Positions 1 through 7,271 of a DNA stretch of 35,076 nucleotides are shown in pieces. The stretch's first letter is position 1. Each line of letters opens with the position of its first letter. A program made the translations under genes and the position numbers. Under the pieces are notes generated by a model, which had not been told where the DNA came from, did no database searches, and was given only the letters and a program-made list of their open reading frames with translations. Source of the stretch: Verrucomicrobiales bacterium (lineage in GTDB: Bacteria > Verrucomicrobiota > Verrucomicrobiia > Verrucomicrobiales > DEV007); contig JAGPCC010000013.1 of assembly GCA_018058245.1 (NCBI GenBank), positions 1-35,076 of the forward strand. The letters are read 5' to 3'.

Positions 1-1
1 T

Positions 2-763
2 TTCCAGGGAAAGCTCTTTCGTATTGAAGAACCGGTGGTGGATCCCGTCTCGGTCATTCGCGAACTCGCACGTGGCGTCGCAAAGGAAACGCACCTCATC
101 GAGTGGGGCAGAAATGCCGTGATTCATTCGGCAAACGGCGAAATTTCCTCGATCACGCTGACGACAGATTCCGGGGAAATGATCACGATTCAGGCCACAA
201 ACTACGTGCTTGCAGCGGGGGCGGGGAACGGCCCGCTCCTCGAGGAACTCGGCATTCCCGCACCTGCGATGCAATTGCGACCACTGCATCAATTGATCAT
301 CCGAAAGGCGGGACTTCCCGATTTTTTCTCTGTCTGTGTCGGAACGGGAGCAAAACCACCCCTCGTTTCTACGACCCATGTCGACGGCGCGGGGCGCACG
401 GTCTGGTATATTGGCGGCGACATCGCCGAACAAAGCGGTGTCGCCCGCAGCGAAGCAGAGCAGATTGTCGCCGGGCGAGCACTCTTTACCAAGTTTCTAC
501 CCTGGATCAATCTGCGCGACGCCGAATGGTTCACCTGGAGGGGAAAACGAGCGGAACCTCTCACAGGAACGGGTGATCGACCTTCCGGCGCCTATCTGCA
601 GCGGATCGGCAACGTACTCGTCGCTTGGCCGACAAAATTCGCGCTCGCCCCGCATCTCGCCGATCAAGTGCTGTGCGAGACTCCTCACACCGGGATCGGT
701 GAGGCACCTCGCTTGGGTTTACCGCCTGCCGTGCTAGGTAGAGCGCCCTGGGATCTGGAGTAG
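2..763 (+). CDS. FAD-dependent oxidoreductase (DAO family), C-terminal part
   Basis: The reading frame is open from base 2, so the gene starts upstream of the window and only about 254 C-terminal residues are visible. It reads as the C-terminal part of a D-amino-acid/glycine-oxidase-like flavoprotein. The segment YVLAAGAGNGPLLEELGI is the usual strand and turn where these proteins close over FAD, and GAYLQRIGNVLVAWPTKFAL near the end fits the C-terminal FAD-contact region. The FAD-binding GxGxxG motif is expected at the missing N-terminus. The family oxidises amines or amino acids with release of peroxide, but the substrate cannot be read from this fragment. A GTG at 35 is internal. The MATE exporter follows after 58 bases on the same strand. 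Confidence 0.75.
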   Translation, partial: FQGKLFRIEEPVVDPVSVIRELARGVAKETHLIEWGRNAVIHSANGEISSITLTTDSGEMITIQATNYVLAAGAGNGPLLEELGIPAPAMQLRPLHQLIIRKAGLPDFFSVCVGTGAKPPLVSTTHVDGAGRTVWYIGGDIAEQSGVARSEAEQIVAGRALFTKFLPWINLRDAEWFTWRGKRAEPLTGTGDRPSGAYLQRIGNVLVAWPTKFALAPHLADQVLCETPHTGIGEAPRLGLPPAVLGRAPWDLE

Positions 764-821
764 AGAGGAGATCTTGCGTCGCATTCGATCTTCGACGACA
801 TGATCCCCTTTTGATCCCGCG

Positions 822-2216
822 ATGAAAGCTCCGCCTTCCTTGACAACCGACCCCATCCGCCAACTCACTTGGCGCATCGCATTGCCAACGAGTGTGGGGA
901 TGTTTTTTCAGACGATGTTTAACTTCGTCGACACCTATTTTGCAGGGAAACTTCATACTGATGCCCTCGCCGCTCTGTCTCTCTCGTTTCCCGTTTTTTT
1001 CCTGCTCGTCGCGGCCGGCAGTGGACTCAGTCAAGGTTCCACTTCGCTAATCGCCAATGCATTTGGGGAAAACAATCTTGCCGCCGCCCGCAGGATTTTC
1101 TCCCAGTCGCTCCTTCTCGCGACTGGCGCAGGTATCGTCCTCTCCGTGGTCGGGTATTTTCTCGCGCCGGCCTTGTTCCAATGGTTGGGGGCGGAAGGCC
1201 ACTATCTATCGATGTGCCTCGCTTATATGCGGGTCATCTTGGTCGGAGGAATGTTTTTTCTCCTCAGTGGAACGGTGAATGCCGGTCTCGCCGCCTTGGG
1301 GGAAAATCGCCCCTACCGGAATTTCCTCGTGATCGGATTCATCGCCAACTGCCTCCTCAATCCTCTCCTCATGAACGGATTCTGGATGATCCCGCCTCTC
1401 GGTGTCTCCGGAATCGCAGCGGCGACGGTCGTGATTCAGGCCGGTGGGGTATTTTATCTCTGGAAGGTTGTGAGCCGCACGGCAATCGCTTCGGATCTAC
1501 CTGCTGAGATGTGGTATCCCCACAGGGCGACACTTCGCGAGATCGCTGATCAGTCGATCCCGGCCGCGCTGAATATGCTCACCATCGCTGCGGGGATTTT
1601 TGTGATGACTTGGTATGTAAAACATTTCGGCAAAGAAGCCGTCGCCGCAGCAGGCATCGCGACTCGGATTGAACAGATTTTCCTGATGCCGGTGATTGGT
1701 CTGGGCAGCGCCATGCTCAGCATCGTCGGGCAAAACCACGGGGCCGGGTTTTCCCATCGTGTCCGTGAGGCGTGGGTCACGAATATCCGAGAGGGCATTG
1801 TGTTGATGATCCTTGGCGGAGTGATCCTTGGATTCGGCGGACCAAAACTCGTACGGTTCTTCACCAGCGATGAAGTTGTCATCGGACACGGAAGGGACTA
1901 TCTCTTCACTGCCGCGATCACTCTCGCCGCCTATCCGATTCTGTTTGTCACTGTTTTTCTGATGCAGGGCCTGAAGCGCCCCGCTTACGGACTCTGGATC
2001 GGCATCTACCGCCAGCTCCTCGCTCCCCTGATCGTTTATCACACCCTCGTTTTTGGTCTGGGATGGGGAACTTGGGGAGTTTGGTGGGGCGTCTGTCTTG
2101 TCACCTGGAGTGCAGCTCTTTTCACACTGGCTTGGGGCTGGCGAGTAGTTTCCAAGATGACTGCACCTCTAGATCAATCGAAAGAGGAACAGGATAAAAG
2201 CGGAAGCGAGGGCTGA
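822..2216 (+). CDS. MATE family efflux transporter
   Basis: The 464-residue product is almost entirely hydrophobic with about 12 predicted membrane segments, the normal size and layout for a multidrug and toxic compound extrusion (MATE) protein. The N-terminal stretch RQLTWRIALPTSVGMFFQTM followed by FNFVDTYFAGKLHTDALAAL is the hallmark first helix and loop of the family. The second half repeats the pattern (QSIPAALNML, GIATRIEQIFLMPVIGLGSA). MATE proteins sit in the inner membrane and export cationic drugs or metabolites using Na+ or H+ gradients. The substrate is unknown here. The C-terminal tail (KSKEEQDKSGSEG-like) is charged and probably cytoplasmic. The start has no strong ribosome-binding site. 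Confidence 0.9.
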   Translation: MKAPPSLTTDPIRQLTWRIALPTSVGMFFQTMFNFVDTYFAGKLHTDALAALSLSFPVFFLLVAAGSGLSQGSTSLIANAFGENNLAAARRIFSQSLLLATGAGIVLSVVGYFLAPALFQWLGAEGHYLSMCLAYMRVILVGGMFFLLSGTVNAGLAALGENRPYRNFLVIGFIANCLLNPLLMNGFWMIPPLGVSGIAAATVVIQAGGVFYLWKVVSRTAIASDLPAEMWYPHRATLREIADQSIPAALNMLTIAAGIFVMTWYVKHFGKEAVAAAGIATRIEQIFLMPVIGLGSAMLSIVGQNHGAGFSHRVREAWVTNIREGIVLMILGGVILGFGGPKLVRFFTSDEVVIGHGRDYLFTAAITLAAYPILFVTVFLMQGLKRPAYGLWIGIYRQLLAPLIVYHTLVFGLGWGTWGVWWGVCLVTWSAALFTLAWGWRVVSKMTAPLDQSKEEQDKSGSEG

Positions 2217-2301
2217 ACCCCGGACCGGCAGATCGTCCATCCCGCCTTGACTCAAAAGGGTTCCCGTTGCACTTGTGGTTTTCTGATCGCCTATCCTCGT
2301 C

Positions 2302-3099
2302 ATGCGCCTACGTCCTCTTGCTTCCACCGGTTTGTTGCTTTCCTCTCTGGGCCTCGGAACCGTCAAATTCGGTCGCAATCAACAGGTGAAATATCCCTCC
2401 GCTTTTGATCTCCCGGCCGATTCGGAGATTCTAGAACTGCTCGATCTGGCGCGATCCGAGGGAATCAATCTTCTCGACACTGCTCCCGCTTATGGTTCGA
2501 GTGAGGAACGGATCGGTGAATTGTTGGGAAATCGCCGGGAAGACTGGAATCTGATGTCAAAAGCGGGCGAAACCTTTCATGAGGGTTGCTCTCATTTCGA
2601 TTTTTCCACTGCTGCGATCACCGCAAGTTTGGAGCGAACCCTGTTACGTCTTCGAACGGACAGGGTGGAGTGCCTCCTCCTCCATTCCGATGGAAACGAT
2701 CTTGAGGTTCTCAACCACTCCGGGGCGGTGGATGCTCTATTTGCCCTAAAATCGGCGGGAAAGGTTCGCGCCATCGGGATTTCGACAAAGACCGTCTCCG
2801 GTGGTCTACGAGCGATCGAACTCGGTCTTGACGCCGTGATGGTGGCCTACAGCCCTTGGCAGCTGGAGGAAAAACCGGTCCTCGATGCGGCAATCCATTC
2901 CGGGACGGGCATTTTTCTGAAAAAAGCTCTCGGGAGCGGTTGGTTCGGAAATGGCGAAGCCCCCGAAAATCCTGTTGAAGCCGCTTTCCGTCATGTATTT
3001 GCGCACCCCGCAACCACTACCGCTGTCGTGGGCACGATCAATCCGAACCATTTGCGGGCCAACTGCGAATCCCTCCGACGAATCGAGGAAATTGAATGA
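2302..3099 (+). CDS. Aldo/keto reductase family protein
   Basis: The 265-residue protein has an aldo/keto reductase TIM barrel. The catalytic tetrad is visible: Asp59 and Tyr64 in LLDTAPAYGSSEERIG, Lys87 in NLMSKAGE, and His128 in CLLLHSDG. The C-terminal part contains TTTAVVGTINPNHLRAN, matching the family's NADPH-binding segment. Members reduce carbonyls with NADPH in the cytoplasm. The protein is shorter than the usual 300-330 residues, and the KAGE and GISTKTVSGG features resemble the bacterial YeaE/general-stress subgroup. It lies between the MATE exporter (85-base gap) and a PHP phosphatase, all on one strand, possibly co-transcribed. The ATG at 2302 follows a pyrimidine-rich leader, not a Shine-Dalgarno sequence. 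Confidence 0.88.
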   Translation: MRLRPLASTGLLLSSLGLGTVKFGRNQQVKYPSAFDLPADSEILELLDLARSEGINLLDTAPAYGSSEERIGELLGNRREDWNLMSKAGETFHEGCSHFDFSTAAITASLERTLLRLRTDRVECLLLHSDGNDLEVLNHSGAVDALFALKSAGKVRAIGISTKTVSGGLRAIELGLDAVMVAYSPWQLEEKPVLDAAIHSGTGIFLKKALGSGWFGNGEAPENPVEAAFRHVFAHPATTTAVVGTINPNHLRANCESLRRIEEIE

Positions 3100-3144
3100 A
3101 ATCACGTCAAGTGTGTCCTAGAGGTATAGGAACCTCCTCTACTC

Positions 3145-3984
3145 ATGTCCGATCCAGCTCCGATTTTCTTCGATAGTCACATGCACACTCCGCTCTGCAA
3201 ACATGCGGAGGGACACCCGATTCTCTATATGGAGCACGGTGTTTCGCAGGGACTCTCCGGGATCATCATGACGTGCCACAGCCCGATGCCGGACGGATTT
3301 TCAAGTCGGGTGCGAATGGCTCCAGAACAGTTTAATGAATACTTGGGGCTCGTAGAAGAAGCTGCCGACGCCGCTCCCGAGGGTTTTGAAGTGCGCCTCG
3401 GCATGGAGAGCGATTTTTTTCCGGGGATGGAACCTTGGCTGCGCGAACTCCATGCAAAAGCCGACTTTCACTACATTCTTGGATCGGTTCACTGGCACAT
3501 TGCCGAATACATGGATGCCTTTTGGAAAGGAAACCCGCTGCATTTTCAAAAGCAGTACTTCGAACATCTCGCCGAATCAGCCGAATCGGGACTTTTTGAC
3601 AGCCTCGCTCATCCAGATCTTGTCAAAAACGCCAGCCCGGTAGACTGGGATTTCGCGAGAATCCAACCTTCCATCGAGCGCGCCCTCGACCGGATCGCCA
3701 AAACGGGAGTGGCCATGGAAATCAATACTTCGGGTCTCAACAAGTCCTTTCCCGAGATGAATCCAGGGCCGAAAATGCTGCGCCTCATGGCAGAGAGAGC
3801 GATCCCCGTAGTGATCGGATCGGATTCCCACACTCCGACCCGCGTCGGCGACAACTTTGATCTAGCACTCGACTTCCTCTCGGACGCCGGTTACAAAACC
3901 GTCAGCGTATTTCGTCATCGCGAAAGGAGCGATCTGGAGATCAGTGCAGTGAAGGACAGCCTCACTCTCCTGAGCCGACTATAA
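3145..3984 (+). CDS. PHP-domain histidinol-phosphatase-like protein
   Basis: The 279-residue product is a PHP-family phosphoesterase of the HisJ/HisK type. Metal ligands are in place: FDSHMHTPLCKH at the N-terminus (Asp10, His12, His14, His19), GMESDFFPG, LGSVHWH, DSLAHPDLVK and a closing GSDSHTP. These ligands normally hold a trinuclear metal centre that hydrolyses phosphate monoesters. HisJ-type enzymes dephosphorylate L-histidinol phosphate in histidine synthesis. No other his gene is nearby, so that exact role is inferred from family only and another small phosphate ester is possible. Length is normal for the family. The stop codon overlaps by six bases the 3' end of the convergent minus-strand gene. 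Confidence 0.82.
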   Translation: MSDPAPIFFDSHMHTPLCKHAEGHPILYMEHGVSQGLSGIIMTCHSPMPDGFSSRVRMAPEQFNEYLGLVEEAADAAPEGFEVRLGMESDFFPGMEPWLRELHAKADFHYILGSVHWHIAEYMDAFWKGNPLHFQKQYFEHLAESAESGLFDSLAHPDLVKNASPVDWDFARIQPSIERALDRIAKTGVAMEINTSGLNKSFPEMNPGPKMLRLMAERAIPVVIGSDSHTPTRVGDNFDLALDFLSDAGYKTVSVFRHRERSDLEISAVKDSLTLLSRL

Positions 3985-4875
3985 CGAATCCTCAATATCC
4001 CCGATCTCCTTCGCGAGATTCGTCATCCGTTGGACCTCTTGTCGATAACCAGACTCATCATTCTGGAGGTAAAACTCGTCACGGCGGATGCGACACTCCT
4101 CCAAAGCGACTCGGAGTTCCTCGATTCGCACCCGAGTCTGCTCAAGATCTGCCTTGCTCGGGACAGGAGCTTTCACTACCGGAGCCGGCCGGATAGTCGG
4201 CTCGGTCGCGGCTTGTGGCATCACCTCGTCAGGAGCAGGCAGCTCGATGGGAGAGTTTACCCGCGAGGCGAGTTCGACCGATTCGATCGCGGGTTGCAAG
4301 GCCGATCGTTCCGAATTGGCAGCAGTGGTGTCCTTGTCGGTAGCGTGAAGCATCTTCCCGGCCTCCGCATAGAGTCGGTCCATCGGAGGCTCAAAAATCG
4401 GGGCAGCGACATACACGAGGCGAATCACAGAGAGCGAAAACACGATCAGCGCCGAGATTTTCAGACCCCATTGCACTCTCGAGTCCGAGAGAAGCTGGCG
4501 CATAAAGGAATCTCGACTCCCCGAAGCCGGTTCCAGACCGTTCTCCGAATCGTCTGTGACCAGTTCAAAAATCGATTCACATTCGCAAAGGACAAGGTCT
4601 TCGTCGTACAACCAGTTGTAAAAGTTGAGCAATCCCATCGCCGTGAAGGCCCCGCGGTCGATTTGGTAGACCTGTTTTGAGATCTCCTCGAAACTGCGCT
4701 TCCCATCAAAACGTTGTAACATTTCGAACTGCCAACGATTGATGGAGTATCGTTGCGAGCGGGAACTCCTCTCCACCACGACGCTAGTGTCCGTCCGAAA
4801 AAACCGCAACTCTTCTCGCAGCCGAAAGCGAAGCGGGAAGATTTCGTCAAGATTTCCTGGAAGTGAACTACTCAA
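3979..4875 (-). CDS. PqqD-like domain / single membrane helix / coiled-coil protein
   Basis: This 298-residue protein has no named family that I recognise. Residues about 14-105 look like a PqqD-type winged helix of the kind that binds peptides: two beta strands (LRFFRTDTSVVVER), then a helix ending in MLQRFDGKRSFEEIS, then a helical hairpin. A single hydrophobic helix follows at about 138-158. Next come an Ala/Pro-rich linker and a C-terminal charged coiled coil (about 243-298). The predicted topology is N-terminus inside and coiled coil outside. PqqD-like domains are known as recognition elements for ribosomal peptides and also occur in peptide-export genes; a role here is inference. It lies 93 bases after the S8 protease on the same strand, with its own possible promoter. 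Confidence 0.6.
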   Translation of the reverse strand: MSSSLPGNLDEIFPLRFRLREELRFFRTDTSVVVERSSRSQRYSINRWQFEMLQRFDGKRSFEEISKQVYQIDRGAFTAMGLLNFYNWLYDEDLVLCECESIFELVTDDSENGLEPASGSRDSFMRQLLSDSRVQWGLKISALIVFSLSVIRLVYVAAPIFEPPMDRLYAEAGKMLHATDKDTTAANSERSALQPAIESVELASRVNSPIELPAPDEVMPQAATEPTIRPAPVVKAPVPSKADLEQTRVRIEELRVALEECRIRRDEFYLQNDESGYRQEVQRMTNLAKEIGDIEDSL

Positions 4876-4902
4876 GGGATACAGATTTCTAAGATTCCAA
4901 AA

Positions 4903-4908
4903 ATTATA
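4903..4908 (-). promoter_or_regulatory. Possible -10 box upstream of the PqqD-like gene
   Basis: On the minus strand the 93-base gap after the protease gene contains a perfect TATAAT, 28 bases before the ATG at 4875. No good -35 hexamer sits 16-18 bases upstream. The gap is much richer in A+T than its surroundings. The last gene of the cassette may therefore be transcribed separately as well as by read-through. Confidence 0.25.
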
Positions 4909-4968
4909 ATATTGTATCTGTGTTCGTCCAGAGAAATTATGGGAAATCTTTTAAATCCTTGTTTTAAT

Positions 4969-5745
4969 TCATTTCGCGACAGGTTTTGCCAGTACGGAAA
5001 GTAGAGGTTTTATGCTCCACGGGCTGATCCCCGGAAAGGACGAGATCAATTTCGCAATTTTCCCGGCGATGAGAGGTGCGGCATAACTGCTACCTGTCTC
5101 GACTTTTTTTTCGCCGTTCAGCCAAGGTACTTCAACTCGCTCTCCCGAGGCACAAAAGGAAACCATCCGTCCCGAAGAAAAATAGAATTCGTCCGAAGGG
5201 CAATCAATCCCTCGAACGCTGATCACGCTCGGAAAATACGCAGGCCACTCCCGAATACCGACATCAATATTGCTGCTTGCCGCCACAACCTGAACTCCTT
5301 CCAGATAGGCTCGATCCACCCATTCCTTGTATTCCATCAGGTAGCGAGGCAGTCCGCGACAGCCGAAACTACAGTTGATGACTTGATACCCCCGATTGAT
5401 CGCCTGATTGACACACTCTGCGATGACAAAACTACGGGCCTGATTGCTGCTGTCGAGCGCCCGAAAACTACCGATCGTCACACTGGGGGCCTCCCTGCGG
5501 ACGAGACTAGCAACGGCAGTGCCATGCCCGTAAACATCTCCGCCGACTCCTTCAAAGATCCGTAGATTGATCCCGTCGCAGGATACGGAGACATCGTCCT
5601 CTAGCTTCAGGCCCGACAATGCGGGATGTCCGACATCAATTCCAGAATCGATGATGGCCACCTTCACTCCCTCGCCATCCCCGCACTCCAGTGCTTCGCG
5701 CGCCGCCTTGAGGTCTGGCCAAACGATGGATGAATCAGCCTCCAT
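4969..5745 (-). CDS. S8 subtilisin-like serine protease, compact cytoplasmic form
   Basis: The 258-residue product has a complete subtilase triad: Asp33 in VAIIDSGIDVGHPAL, His74 in VYGHGTAVASLV and Ser220 in TGSSYAAPLIAGKIAKL. Asn159 in VVAASSNIDVG is the likely oxyanion-hole residue. There is no signal peptide and no propeptide, and it is shorter than secreted subtilisins (about 275 mature plus 80-100 pro). It is therefore probably a cytoplasmic maturation or signalling protease, as seen in cyanobactin PatA/PatG-type enzymes; that comparison is inference. Its ATG lies inside the last codons of the GAF gene (11-base overlap), so the two are translationally coupled. The PqqD-like gene follows. 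Confidence 0.85.
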   Translation of the reverse strand: MEADSSIVWPDLKAAREALECGDGEGVKVAIIDSGIDVGHPALSGLKLEDDVSVSCDGINLRIFEGVGGDVYGHGTAVASLVRREAPSVTIGSFRALDSSNQARSFVIAECVNQAINRGYQVINCSFGCRGLPRYLMEYKEWVDRAYLEGVQVVAASSNIDVGIREWPAYFPSVISVRGIDCPSDEFYFSSGRMVSFCASGERVEVPWLNGEKKVETGSSYAAPLIAGKIAKLISSFPGISPWSIKPLLSVLAKPVAK

Positions 5746-6331
5746 CTCGAAATCCTAAGGCAGATGAAAACAAGAGCTCATTGATCAGTCGTTCGAGCAA
5801 ATTGGATGTCCGAGCGAGAATCTCGACATCCCCGGAACTAAAACCCTCGCGGACGCGCTCCGTCTCTTCCAATTGCACACAGGAAATGACACCTCTCAAA
5901 CCGAATCCAAAGTAGAATGGGACCGCGATCATCGCCGTAGTATGCTTGGCGATTTTGCGGTCCAAGGTGTCATCGTGGCCATCACTCGCCTGGATGGCGT
6001 TCTCACAATAGGGTTGTTGCTGGGCGTAGACCATGGAGATGATCCCCTGCCCCATCGGCTGCTGGAAGCCGACGAGACTATCTTGGTCTTCTCCCGAATT
6101 GAAACAGGCCACGAGTCGGTAGGATCGTTCATCAGCGATCCACACTGTGCCCTCACATCCCCCTGCTTCCGCAAATGCAGTGCGGAGCAATCCGAGCGAG
6201 ACTGGATCGAGCAACTCCACCAGTTGCATGGGATCGGTTGCCTCGATCCAATCGTCGAAATGCCTTTCCAGAATTACCGCAGAATCGGCCAGCCCTGGAT
6301 GCCTCAGCAACTTCGTTTGCACTCCCGACAT
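5735..6331 (-). CDS. GAF-domain-like sensor protein
   Basis: The 198-residue protein has one recognisable domain, a GAF-like sensor fold at about residues 40-190: GTVWIADERSYRLVACFNSG, then QGIISMVYAQQQPYC, then MIAVPFYFGFGLRGVISCVQ, then a C-terminal helix. GAF domains bind small ligands or light-sensing chromophores, or act as dimer platforms. No output domain is attached, so the signal must pass to a partner. The start at 6331 is chosen because it lies one base after the stop of the 73-aa gene. A longer upstream frame to 6424 would overlap that gene fully. The 3' end overlaps the S8 protease start by 11 bases, suggesting the protease is the partner (inference). Confidence 0.65.
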   Translation of the reverse strand: MSGVQTKLLRHPGLADSAVILERHFDDWIEATDPMQLVELLDPVSLGLLRTAFAEAGGCEGTVWIADERSYRLVACFNSGEDQDSLVGFQQPMGQGIISMVYAQQQPYCENAIQASDGHDDTLDRKIAKHTTAMIAVPFYFGFGLRGVISCVQLEETERVREGFSSGDVEILARTSNLLERLINELLFSSALGFRDGG

Positions 6332-6332
6332 A

Positions 6333-6554
6333 CTATGCCTGAGCTTGCAGCGTCTGAACCAACTCGTGGAGAGCTTTTTCGTTCCCCAAGATTCCGGGGA
6401 GGAGTTCCGCGCGACCTTCCGCATTCAGTTTGCCAGAAGCGAAGAGAGTGATTTTCTCAATCTGTTCTTGGGTGAGCGGAGAGGAGGAACGCCCAGAAGC
6501 TTCTGGTCCGAGACTTTCCAAAAACTGAGTAAGAATGGCGATTTCGTTGTTCAT
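6333..6554 (-). CDS. Small 73-aa protein, first gene of the GAF/S8/PqqD-like cassette
   Basis: I do not recognise a family with certainty. The product is helical. Its second half (EKITLFASGKLNAEGRAE, then ALHELVQTLQ) resembles the N-terminal region of anti-sigma factors, where a short helix, GxL turn and E/R-rich helix repeat, but the zinc ligands (His, Cys) of that class are absent. It has no Cys and no obvious core segment, so it is a weak candidate for a modified-peptide precursor. A TTG 27 bases upstream could extend it, but the ATG at 6554 is preferred. Its stop is one base from the GAF gene start, indicating translational coupling. Confidence 0.55.
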   Translation of the reverse strand: MNNEIAILTQFLESLGPEASGRSSSPLTQEQIEKITLFASGKLNAEGRAELLPGILGNEKALHELVQTLQAQA

Positions 6555-6692
6555 AGATTCTTTGTGTGCTTGCAGATACAATGAATGACGAAAGATGTGA
6601 AACTTTTATGCGGGTATCATGAAACATTTTTTCCGCAGTCGCCGAATTAACTGAAATTCAATCAATATAGCAAAAATTACAATTATGGCTAT

Positions 6693-6721
6693 TTGACGAA
6701 ATCGCACTGAGGGTTTATTTT
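6693..6721 (+). promoter_or_regulatory. Possible sigma-70 promoter for a small RNA
   Basis: TTGACG (6693-6698, 5/6 to consensus) and TATTTT (6716-6721, 4/6) are separated by exactly 17 bases. Transcription would begin near 6728. No protein gene follows on this strand before the hairpin terminator at 6777-6815. Confidence 0.35.
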
Positions 6722-6727
6722 CCGTTA

Positions 6728-6816
6728 GGCAATGGATTCGACTTTTGAATCAGTTCCGTTTATTTGAGGGGTTATTAGCGGCGTTGTCCAGAATCGGACA
6801 GCGCCGCTTCTTTTTC
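6728..6816 (+). ncRNA. Candidate small RNA of about 88 nt
   Basis: A promoter-like pair upstream, a small hairpin (GATTC 6735-6739 with GAATC 6747-6751) and a strong terminator-type hairpin ending in a T-run define a possible independent transcript with no protein gene. It matches no RNA family known to me (not 6S, SRP, tmRNA or RNase P by visible motifs). The call depends on structure only. The same bases can be read as a minus-strand coding frame, so the structure could have another explanation. Confidence 0.35.
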
Positions 6817-6963
6817 AAACAGGTCGGCGGTTCCCCAAAAGGCGACGTTCTTATACGCAAAACGGCCCGGTACCGGGACTTTCATCCACTGCACCGGGCC
6901 GCCCCGTTCCGCACAAATTCGTTTTACCCTTCCCCACCTCGCACTATCGATAGGGAACTTTCC
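6775..6963 (-). other. Structured element with a 62-codon open frame (gene remnant or conserved RNA)
   Basis: On the minus strand the frame between a TGA at 6964-6966 and the TAA at 6775-6777 is open for 62 codons and reads protein-like (RWGRVKRICAERGGPVQW, later YKNVAFWGTADLFEKEA). The only ATG is at 6885 and would give 36 residues (MKVPVPGRFAYKN and on). No Shine-Dalgarno sequence precedes it. The element contains perfect 9-bp arms CGGCCCGGT (6863-6871) and ACCGGGCCG (6893-6901), plus the terminator-type hairpin at its end. It could be a remnant gene, a small gene or an intergenic repeat unit; I cannot decide between these. Confidence 0.3.
6777..6815 (+). terminator. Intrinsic-terminator-like hairpin
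   Basis: The arms AGCGGCGTTGTCC (6777-6789) and GGACAGCGCCGCT (6796-6808) pair over 13 positions with a single G-U wobble and a six-base loop. The tract TCTTTTT follows at 6809-6815. The polarity fits the plus strand; the minus-strand side has no T-run. Confidence 0.55.
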
Positions 6964-7271
6964 TCACCTGCAAGAGAATTCTCTCTCAGGCACCTAAGTA
7001 GAATAACCTAACATTCGGCTCTCTTTCCGCAAGATCTTTTTGCGAACTTTCTCGAATTTCCCTCTTATATTTTAAAAACGAGGTCGAATTTCTAGTTTTC
7101 GGGCCTATGAACTCTCGGGAATGGGGCCAAAATGACACGATCATTTGCTAAAAATATCTCTCGACAGAATCTTTCCCACCTTCATTGTAAGGAATGCTTT
7201 ATCATAATTGAGAATTAGATTCTCACACCTGACGTAACCCGCTTATCTATCATTCGCCCACGCCCTCACTC

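Larger units (their letters stand above)
6582..7271. other. 690-base intergenic region between divergent transcription units
   Basis: No convincing standard gene is present. The outer parts (6582-6720 and about 6985-7271) are A+T-rich and show no clear motif beyond candidate promoter hexamers. The middle (about 6690-6965) holds a promoter-like pair, a terminator-type hairpin, a second GC-rich inverted repeat and a 62-codon open frame on the minus strand; these are listed separately. An 88-codon plus-strand frame at 6745-7011 is not protein-like. Confidence 0.6.

Noticed and set aside
3119-3136. Hairpin before the PHP gene (GAGGT/ACCTC)
   Set aside because: Only five base pairs with a six-base loop and no T-run; too weak to call a regulatory element.
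5873-6451. Plus-strand 192-codon frame over the GAF gene
   Set aside because: It is fully antisense to the coupled 73-aa and GAF genes, whose 1-base junction is strong evidence for the minus strand.
3979-6554. Calling the GAF/S8/PqqD-like cassette a RiPP biosynthetic cluster
   Set aside because: No modification enzyme or convincing precursor peptide is present; only the protease and PqqD-like domain fit.
6690-6990. RNase P, tmRNA, 6S or SRP RNA in the long intergenic region
   Set aside because: Fragments such as GAGGAAAG and AGGGTAAAA recall RNase P, but its other conserved blocks are missing and the length is too short; no tmRNA or SRP signature is present.
6745-7011. Plus-strand 88-codon frame in the long intergenic region
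   Set aside because: It runs through a strong terminator-type hairpin and a second inverted repeat, has no ribosome-binding site and a low-complexity basic composition unlike the real genes.
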